27,167 nucleotides of DNA, from IMG/VR virus record IMGVR_UViG_3300025646_000272, positions 1 to 27,167 of that record; one strand, 5' to 3'. Below, piece after piece: positions 20,323 to 27,167 of the stretch (position 1 is the first letter of the stretch; the number at the start of each line of letters is the position of its first letter). The DNA comes from a virus. The notes under the pieces were generated by a model, which saw only the letters and a list, made by a program, of their open reading frames with translations, was not told the origin of the DNA and did no database searches. A program made the position numbers and the translations under genes.

Positions 20323-23300
20323 ATGCCACAGGAAACTAATCTCAACGTCTCTCCATATTTTGACGATTTTGACCCACAGAAAGACTATTACAAAGTTCTT
20401 TTTAAACCAGGATATCCAATACAAGCAAGAGAATTAAATACTCTTCAATCAATTGCTCAAAATCAGATTGAGAGATTTGGTACTCATATTTTTAAAGAAG
20501 GTTCTGTAGTAATTCCTGGGCAATTAAAATATTATTCTCCTCTTTATGCCATTCAAATCGAGTCTCAGTTTAATGGAGTTCCCATTTCTCTATATTTTGA
20601 TCAACTTCTTGGATCAAAAATTAGAGGTCAGTCTAGTGGAGTAACTGCAGAAATAGTATATCTTTTAACTGATGTAGAGTCCGAAAGAAATATACATACC
20701 ATTTATGTCAAATATCTCCAAAGTGGTGGTGAAGACTTTGATGTAAAGATTTTTAGAGATTCCGAAACTCTTTTATTAGAAAATTCTATATCTTATGGAC
20801 AAGTAACAATACAATCTGGACAGGGATTTGCCAATACAATTTCCCAAAATTCAACTGCAGAAGGGTCTTCAGTTTCTGTAGCTCCAGGAGTTTATTTTGT
20901 TAGAGGAACTTTTGTAAGAGTTGCTGAACAAACGATCTTATTGGATCAATATAGAATTACGCCATCATATAAAGTTGGATTTGAAGTTGTAGAAAGCATT
21001 ATAAATTCGGATCAAGATTCAACATTATTTGATAATGCTCAGGGATTTTCAAACTATGCAGCTCCAGGTGCAGATAGATTTAAGTTGGAGTTGATCTTAT
21101 CAAAAAGGGAAATTGACGATAACCAAATAGATTCTTTTGTTGAAATTTTAAGAGTTCGAGGAGGTATTCCTCAGTTTTTTGATGAAAACCCACAGTATAA
21201 TATTTTAAGAGATCAGTTAGCTAGGAGAACTTATGATGAATCTGGTGACTATTATGTAAAACCATTTACTCTTTTTGTTAGAGATTCTTTAAACGACAGA
21301 ACTCTTTCTGATGGAATGTTTTTTGAAACCCAAAGAACTGCACAAGGAAATACACCATCAGAAGAATTGATGGTCTACGAAATTGGGCCAGGAAAAGCCT
21401 ATGTCCAAGGTTATGATGTAGAAACTATTTCTGCTACTTTATTGGATGTTCCAAAAGCAAGAACAACAAAAGATTCAGAAAATCAATCAATATCTTATAA
21501 TTCAGGATCTTTATGCGTAGTTAATAATGTTTATGGAACAGTAACTCCTGGGTTGGGAACTGATTCTGTTGTTAGCTTAATGGACTCTAGGATTGGATCC
21601 ACACCTCATGTTGCAACTGGAACAACAATTGGATACGCAAGAGTTTATGATTTTGTCCCAGAGACTAGTTATATTGATGATACAAGTAGATTTGAACTAA
21701 GATTATTTGATATTCAAACATACACAACTATAGGATTAACAACTTCATTTACGGATACACTATCTACCCCTGCGTTCGTCGAAGGAAAGAGAAGCAATGC
21801 CTCGGGTTATCTTGTATCAGATACTGCTGCGGGAGTAGACTCTTTAACATTATATCAAGTTAGTGGAAAATTCTTAGAAAATGAACCAATATCGATAAAT
21901 GGAATTGATGATTCCAGATTAATTAATTCGGTAACAGATTATTCAATAAGAGATATTAAGTCGATATATTCTCAAACTGGAATATCTACATTTAATGCAG
22001 ACTTGTTACTAAGTAGAAAATCTTATATTGCAAGTCCAGGAACTACGTTCAATATAACTGCTTCTAGTGGAGGAATTAGTACAGTTTCTGCAGGATTGGA
22101 AAAGAATTTCGTAAAATTAATAAAACCTGGAGACATTATTTCATATTCTTCAATTGGAAGTGACCCAATCTACAATAAAGTAACCAATGTGAGTCTTGGT
22201 GGAACTTATTTTGAAATTCAGGGGATTACTACAGTAACTGGAGTTTGTAATGGTGCTTTATCGGATAATGAACAAAATATAACAAATATTTTTAAAATTG
22301 AATCTAATATTTCTGGAACTAAGTCTTTAATGACTTTACTTGGTGATAAAAATATTGCTACGTTAGATTTTGCGGAGAACGAAGTAATTCAAAGAAGACT
22401 GTTTAGTGATTCTTTTTCCAATAATACCGTTTCAGTTACGATTCCGGCGGAAGACATTGATATTTTCTTTGAATCTTTTGATGAAGATCGATATGTTCTT
22501 TCATACCCAGATGGAACTTACGAATCTTTAAGACGTGACCAATTCTTATTATCCACTACAGGAAAAACAATAACACTTTCAAATCTTTCAAAAAGTTCTG
22601 GAAATTATGAACTTATTGCAACTGTAAAAAATATCGGAGCAAGTTCAAAATCTAAGAAATTTAACAAAACCTCTTCGGTTGTAATTTCCAACTCAAAACT
22701 TACATCATCGGGAATTGGAACTACAACTCTTAATGACGGACTTACTTATAGCAAAATCTATGGAACAAGAGTTCAAGATAAACAAATAAGTCTTGGTGTG
22801 CCGGATGTTGCTAGATTTTTGGCTATTTTTGAATCTGAAGATATTTCCGATCCTGTTCTTCCAACTTTAACACTAAGCGGTTTTAGTGGACCCTCAAACA
22901 GTAACGTAGATTTTGTTGTTGGAGAGCAGATTAAGGGTCAGTCCTCTGGTGCTGTTGCTATAATAGTCAATAAAAAAGATTCAAACAAGTTAGAATACGT
23001 CAATCTAAACACCTTTAAATTCAGCATTGGAGAAGTCATTGTTGGTGATGAATCATCTATTCAAGCCATAGTTTCTTCAAAACTAAGGGGAAGTAAAAAT
23101 GTTTCAAATAACTATTCATTAGATGACGGACAAAGATCAACATATTACGACTATTCCAGAATTGTAAGAAAAAGAAACGTAGCAGAACCAAAAGGTAAAC
23201 TTAGAGTTATATTTCAAAATTACACCATTGATCCTTCGGATACTGGAGAATTTATAACAGTTAACAGTTATAACCAAGAAAACTTTAAGTATGATGTTCC

Positions 23301-26300
23301 TTATTATGCAAATTCTAGATTAACTGATTATGTTGACATAAGACCAAGAGTTGGTCCATTTACTTCGTCAACCAGATCTCCTTTTGAGTTCAATTCAAGA
23401 AACTTTGCTGCTGATGGTCAGTATTCGGAATATATTCTTGCTCCAGGTGAAAATATTACGCTAAATTATACTTACTACGTAGGAAGAATTGATAAGGTTA
23501 TCTTAAAACCTGACGGTTTATTTGAAATTATTCAAGGTGAACCTGACAAAGTTCCAGTTGAACCAAAGAATAAGTCAAATACTTTAGATATTGCAACAAT
23601 TTATGTTCCACCATATACCTATAACATAAAAAATGTTGCAGTGGATATGAGTATTCATAAGAGATATCGAATGTCAGATATCTCTAAACTTGAAGATAGA
23701 ATCCAAAGGCTTGAAAAATATACCACTCTTACGATGTTAGAGACTAAGACTGAGAACTTAGTTATAAAAGATGCTGAAACTGGACTTGATAGATTTAAGT
23801 GTGGATTCTTTGTTGATAACTTTACGACTCAACAATATCAGGATGTATCAAATCTATCATTTAGATCTGCAATTGATACAAGTAAAGCAGCCCTTAGACC
23901 AAGACATTATACTACACTAATAGATTTACAACTTGGTTCTGAAGCAATCTCAGGAATTGGTCAGACATTTAATCCCAATGTAGATCAGAGTTATGTTACT
24001 GATCTTGGGTCTCCTGGAATTAGAAAAACTGGAGATTTAATTACTCTTGATTACAATGAGGTTCTATATTATGAACAACCATATGCAACGAAGACGGAGA
24101 GTGTAACTCCATTTTTGGTTAGATACTGGGAAGGTATTATTCAACTAAATCCACCTATTGATTCTTGGATTGAGGAAGAATTCAGAACCGTCAATAATAT
24201 GGTCGAGAATGAAGTTACTTTAGTTCTTCCCGATGAAAATGTGACAGTAACCGAAGATGTTATTGTAGATGAAAGAGTAAGCCAAGATGAAGCAAATGCT
24301 CAGTTTGGAATTGATGGTAGTATTTGGATTGATACTGTAAGAAATATCCTTTCCGATGTAACAACAATTGGTGGTGTTCCAGTCAATTTAGATAATAATA
24401 ATTTACAACAAAGTGCAAGGACAGTTAATAATAGACAGAAAGAAACTGGATTCTATGCAGGAACTAATAAATTACGTTTAGAGGTTAATTATGGTCAAGT
24501 GACAACTGAAGATAGAGATATTATAAACAGAATACTTCCACCAGATGCTGCAAGATCTTTCTTTAATAGATTAGACAATTCTCCTGCTTTTGTTGGATTT
24601 GTGGTACTTGATATTGATCTTTCTGACCCAAATGGAACTGTTACTGTAGAAGATAATATTGAAGAAACTATAGAAACAACACAATCGACTATTATCATAC
24701 CACCAGAAATACTAACAGAGGAGACAATTTCGGAATCTATTTCTCACTATACTGAACCAGTAAGGTTTATTAGAAGTAGAAATATTGAATTTGATGTGAA
24801 GGGATTAAGACCAGTAACAAGATTCTATCCTTTCTTTGAGGGTATAGACGTAAGTAACTACGTTGTTCCAAAATTACTTGAGATTGAAATGATTTCTGGT
24901 AAATTTGAAATAGGAGAAACTGTAACTAGTGGACCTTTTGATACTGAAACTAAAGTATCATTTAGAGTTTGTAAACCAAATCATAAGACTGGACCATTTG
25001 ATGGGTCAAATCCACCTTCAATAACAAACCCAGTTCCTGTTGCTGACTTTACTACGGGCGAAGTTCTTCCCCAGGATCCAAATCTTACCCCAAAACCAGA
25101 TATTTTTACATTAAATCCATATACTCAGCAGACCATCCCCAACGACTACAGCGAATCATCTACATTCTTAAACGTAGACACTAGAGCTTTACAATTACCA
25201 TCAGAAACTGATTATTTTGGATTAGTAAGACCTGAAATGACTCTTATTGGATCTACTTCTGGTGCAATTGCTAGAGTAACAAGAGTAAGATTGGTTTCGG
25301 ATAGTGCAGGAAGACTTTTGGGATCATTATTTATCCCAAATCCAAAAGTCATCGGGAATCCAAAGTGGACTAATGGACAAAATACATTCACTGTTATTGA
25401 TACTCCAGATCTCAACAATCTTGATCAAATATTTGATGAATTTATTGCCAATTCTAGAGTTAATGAAAGTTCAGCACAAGCAGAATATTCATCGTCTGGA
25501 ATTTTAAATGTTGAAGAACTTACAATTACAACGACTAGGGATATTACAATTATTCCAGAGAGAGTGAGAAATGTAACTACTATTACAAATACAACAACAC
25601 TAACTTCCGATGTTAATTTTGTCCCTGGAAGTGGTGGTCAATGGGAACAGTGGGACCCACTTGCACAATCATTCTATGTTCGTGAAGATTCTGGTATTTT
25701 CATAACGTCTTGCGATATTTTCTTTGAGACAAAAGACGATTCAATTCCAGTAACTTTCCAAATTAGACCAATGATTGCTGGTGTTCCTAGTACACTAGTA
25801 GTTCCTTTTTCAGAAGTTACTTTAGAACCTGACCAAGTAAATGTATCAACAGATGGAACAATTCCAACTAGGATTAGATTCCCATCCCCCGTTTACTTAA
25901 ATGGTCCTAGAGAAATTCAGACAAGACAATCTCCTATTGGATCTCAGCAAGGATCGGAGTATGCTATGGTTCTTCTTTCCGGAAGTCCAAATTATAGGGT
26001 ATTTATATCTGAACTGGGTCAGAATGATATCTATACCGGAATTAAAGTTTCTCAGCAGTATACTTTGGGTAGTTTGTTTAAATCGCAAAATGGTTCAACT
26101 TGGTCTCCAGCCCAACTAGAAGACCTTAGATACAAACTTTATAGAGCAGATTTTGTGGATCAAGGTCTCGTAAGATTCTTCAATCCAAATCTTTCCATAT
26201 CAAACAAAAAAGTAACTGTTACGGGATCCAATCAATTACTACCACTTTCCAAAAAAATTGTTGTTGGGTTGGGATCGACCGGATTTGACTCTATCAATGT

Positions 26301-27167
26301 AGTTCCTGGGGTGACTATAGTTCAAGGAAATGCAACGGGCACTTTAACTGCTATTGGTGGAAGTATTGCAATAGGTTCTGGATCATCTGTTATTAATGTT
26401 GGTACTGGATATAGTACTGGAACATATACTGATGTTGCATTACAATCCGAGACTGGTGTTGGTGTGGGCGCGGAGGCTACTTTAATCGTCGATGGTAATG
26501 AACAAGTCTCCACAATTACAATCACAAATGGAGGTAATAACTACGTTCTAGGAGATATATTATCAATTCCAGATAGTTCAAGTTTTAATAGTGGATTTGG
26601 AGCACAATTCCAAGTAACCTCGATCGGATCAACAAATACTTTTGTTATTGATAATGTTCAAGGAACATTCGCTGCCGGTCTAACAACAGTCTCATATATA
26701 AATTCTTCAGGAATTCAAACTTATGTTGGTTCGGGAGTTACTATTTCCAGTATAAATGCTGATCAATATAATACTGGTTTTCATATGAAGATCTATCAAC
26801 CAAATCATGGAATGCACTCTCCAGAAAATTATGTAGAAATTTCTAAGATGAGACCAACTTTCGATGGTGATTTTGCAGATACAACAACGGAATTAGAACA
26901 AGATGGTTTGGAAGTTACGCTCGATGACGCTACAGGATTTGATACCTTTGAAGGATTACCAGTAGGTTTATTAAACCCAGGATATGCATTGATAGGTTAT
27001 GAAGTATTTGAATATACATCAGTTTCTGGTAATACTCTTACAATTTCGCAAAGAGGAGTTGATGGAACTTTAGTTTCCCAGTTTACTTATCCAATTGGAT
27101 CTCCTGTAGAAAAATACGAATTTAATGGAATTTCATTGAGAAGAATTAATAAGATTCATAATCTTTC
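20323..27167 (+). CDS. DUF4815-type baseplate/tail structural protein, 3' partial (over 2,280 aa)
   Basis: The frame is open from the ATG at 20323 to the right edge (2,281 codons, no stop). The N-terminus, MPQETNLNVSPYFDDFDPQK followed by FKPGYPIQARELNTLQ and FGTHIFKEGSVVIPG, is typical of DUF4815 tail proteins. A probable coiled coil, SDISKLEDRIQRLEKYTTLT (about 1118-1137), and QWDPLAQSFYVREDSGIFIT (about 1775-1794) are further landmarks of these proteins. Near the visible end are SVINVGTGYSTGTYTDV and ITNGGNNYVLGDILSIP (about 2023-2085), the same module as in the giant protein and gp8. After them come NHGMHSPENYVEISKM and an ATGF...EYTSVSG...RGVDGT unit. By synteny it lies where T4 has gp9 and gp10. 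Its true length cannot be seen. Confidence 0.85.
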   Translation, partial: MPQETNLNVSPYFDDFDPQKDYYKVLFKPGYPIQARELNTLQSIAQNQIERFGTHIFKEGSVVIPGQLKYYSPLYAIQIESQFNGVPISLYFDQLLGSKIRGQSSGVTAEIVYLLTDVESERNIHTIYVKYLQSGGEDFDVKIFRDSETLLLENSISYGQVTIQSGQGFANTISQNSTAEGSSVSVAPGVYFVRGTFVRVAEQTILLDQYRITPSYKVGFEVVESIINSDQDSTLFDNAQGFSNYAAPGADRFKLELILSKREIDDNQIDSFVEILRVRGGIPQFFDENPQYNILRDQLARRTYDESGDYYVKPFTLFVRDSLNDRTLSDGMFFETQRTAQGNTPSEELMVYEIGPGKAYVQGYDVETISATLLDVPKARTTKDSENQSISYNSGSLCVVNNVYGTVTPGLGTDSVVSLMDSRIGSTPHVATGTTIGYARVYDFVPETSYIDDTSRFELRLFDIQTYTTIGLTTSFTDTLSTPAFVEGKRSNASGYLVSDTAAGVDSLTLYQVSGKFLENEPISINGIDDSRLINSVTDYSIRDIKSIYSQTGISTFNADLLLSRKSYIASPGTTFNITASSGGISTVSAGLEKNFVKLIKPGDIISYSSIGSDPIYNKVTNVSLGGTYFEIQGITTVTGVCNGALSDNEQNITNIFKIESNISGTKSLMTLLGDKNIATLDFAENEVIQRRLFSDSFSNNTVSVTIPAEDIDIFFESFDEDRYVLSYPDGTYESLRRDQFLLSTTGKTITLSNLSKSSGNYELIATVKNIGASSKSKKFNKTSSVVISNSKLTSSGIGTTTLNDGLTYSKIYGTRVQDKQISLGVPDVARFLAIFESEDISDPVLPTLTLSGFSGPSNSNVDFVVGEQIKGQSSGAVAIIVNKKDSNKLEYVNLNTFKFSIGEVIVGDESSIQAIVSSKLRGSKNVSNNYSLDDGQRSTYYDYSRIVRKRNVAEPKGKLRVIFQNYTIDPSDTGEFITVNSYNQENFKYDVPYYANSRLTDYVDIRPRVGPFTSSTRSPFEFNSRNFAADGQYSEYILAPGENITLNYTYYVGRIDKVILKPDGLFEIIQGEPDKVPVEPKNKSNTLDIATIYVPPYTYNIKNVAVDMSIHKRYRMSDISKLEDRIQRLEKYTTLTMLETKTENLVIKDAETGLDRFKCGFFVDNFTTQQYQDVSNLSFRSAIDTSKAALRPRHYTTLIDLQLGSEAISGIGQTFNPNVDQSYVTDLGSPGIRKTGDLITLDYNEVLYYEQPYATKTESVTPFLVRYWEGIIQLNPPIDSWIEEEFRTVNNMVENEVTLVLPDENVTVTEDVIVDERVSQDEANAQFGIDGSIWIDTVRNILSDVTTIGGVPVNLDNNNLQQSARTVNNRQKETGFYAGTNKLRLEVNYGQVTTEDRDIINRILPPDAARSFFNRLDNSPAFVGFVVLDIDLSDPNGTVTVEDNIEETIETTQSTIIIPPEILTEETISESISHYTEPVRFIRSRNIEFDVKGLRPVTRFYPFFEGIDVSNYVVPKLLEIEMISGKFEIGETVTSGPFDTETKVSFRVCKPNHKTGPFDGSNPPSITNPVPVADFTTGEVLPQDPNLTPKPDIFTLNPYTQQTIPNDYSESSTFLNVDTRALQLPSETDYFGLVRPEMTLIGSTSGAIARVTRVRLVSDSAGRLLGSLFIPNPKVIGNPKWTNGQNTFTVIDTPDLNNLDQIFDEFIANSRVNESSAQAEYSSSGILNVEELTITTTRDITIIPERVRNVTTITNTTTLTSDVNFVPGSGGQWEQWDPLAQSFYVREDSGIFITSCDIFFETKDDSIPVTFQIRPMIAGVPSTLVVPFSEVTLEPDQVNVSTDGTIPTRIRFPSPVYLNGPREIQTRQSPIGSQQGSEYAMVLLSGSPNYRVFISELGQNDIYTGIKVSQQYTLGSLFKSQNGSTWSPAQLEDLRYKLYRADFVDQGLVRFFNPNLSISNKKVTVTGSNQLLPLSKKIVVGLGSTGFDSINVVPGVTIVQGNATGTLTAIGGSIAIGSGSSVINVGTGYSTGTYTDVALQSETGVGVGAEATLIVDGNEQVSTITITNGGNNYVLGDILSIPDSSSFNSGFGAQFQVTSIGSTNTFVIDNVQGTFAAGLTTVSYINSSGIQTYVGSGVTISSINADQYNTGFHMKIYQPNHGMHSPENYVEISKMRPTFDGDFADTTTELEQDGLEVTLDDATGFDTFEGLPVGLLNPGYALIGYEVFEYTSVSGNTLTISQRGVDGTLVSQFTYPIGSPVEKYEFNGISLRRINKIHNL
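26378..26640 (+). repeat. GSGY-type module pair in DUF4815 protein
   Basis: Encodes SSVINVGTGYSTGTYTDVAL, GVGAEATLIVDGNEQVSTIT, ITNGGNNYVLGDILSIPDSS and FGAQFQVTSI. This is the same block order as in the giant protein and the gp8 insertion. Confidence 0.55.
26893..27130 (+). repeat. GF...EYTSxxG...RG module in DUF4815 protein
   Basis: Encodes LEVTLDDATGFDTFEGL, then ALIGYEVFEYTSVSGNT and ISQRGVDGT. It parallels TINVSSTAGFPDSYGLLLID, IVTYTSKTPTTFDGCVRG and TTIEVDSTVGFPVSDGLLSI near the N-terminus of the giant protein, and a divergent copy near 15966-16185. Confidence 0.5.

Overview
The window looks like part of the genome of a T4-like myovirus that infects marine picocyanobacteria (Synechococcus or Prochlorococcus). 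The main evidence is an ordered baseplate cluster: a gp25 homologue, a gp6 homologue, a giant 3,995-residue protein, a gp8 homologue, and a DUF4815-type structural protein that runs off the right edge. In T4 the gene between 6 and 8 is gene 7, so the giant protein fills the gene 7 position. Every gene I accept is on the + strand.

Positions 1 to about 1,980 are a small-gene region. It has higher GC than the rest (sampled lines about 43-52%, against about 23-28% in sampled lines of the structural genes). It carries short unrecognised or DUF-like ORFs, two exact TTGACA-N17-TACAAT promoters, an intrinsic terminator and a hairpin-rich intergenic region with an extended -10 promoter. Four consecutive small genes (847-1755) have CA-rich leaders almost without G and no Shine-Dalgarno sequence.

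Positions 1,980 to 4,426 are transitional. They hold a small membrane protein, two similar short MEK-Y proteins on either side of a GT-A-type glycosyltransferase (2433-3200, with its own sigma70-like promoter), a basic 46-residue protein, a conserved-looking 219-residue protein and an acidic 85-residue protein. The genes from 2433 to 3494 overlap or touch, and so do those from 3517 to 4426.

Positions 4,422 to the right end form the structural operon. T4-late-like ATAAATA motifs precede gp25 and gp8. The genes are tightly packed (gaps of 0, 4, 19 and 6 bases). The giant protein is a chain of repeated modules: tail-fibre-like GSGY/GSGA modules, an NHGY..TG..V.Y module, an N-terminal GFP...EIVTYTSKT module, three long tandem repeats and one YHYH-type domain. 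The GSGY/GSGA module also occurs as an apparent insertion in gp8 and near the visible end of the DUF4815 protein, so three neighbouring baseplate proteins appear to share a building block. This and the giant protein in the gene 7 slot are the most interesting features of the window.
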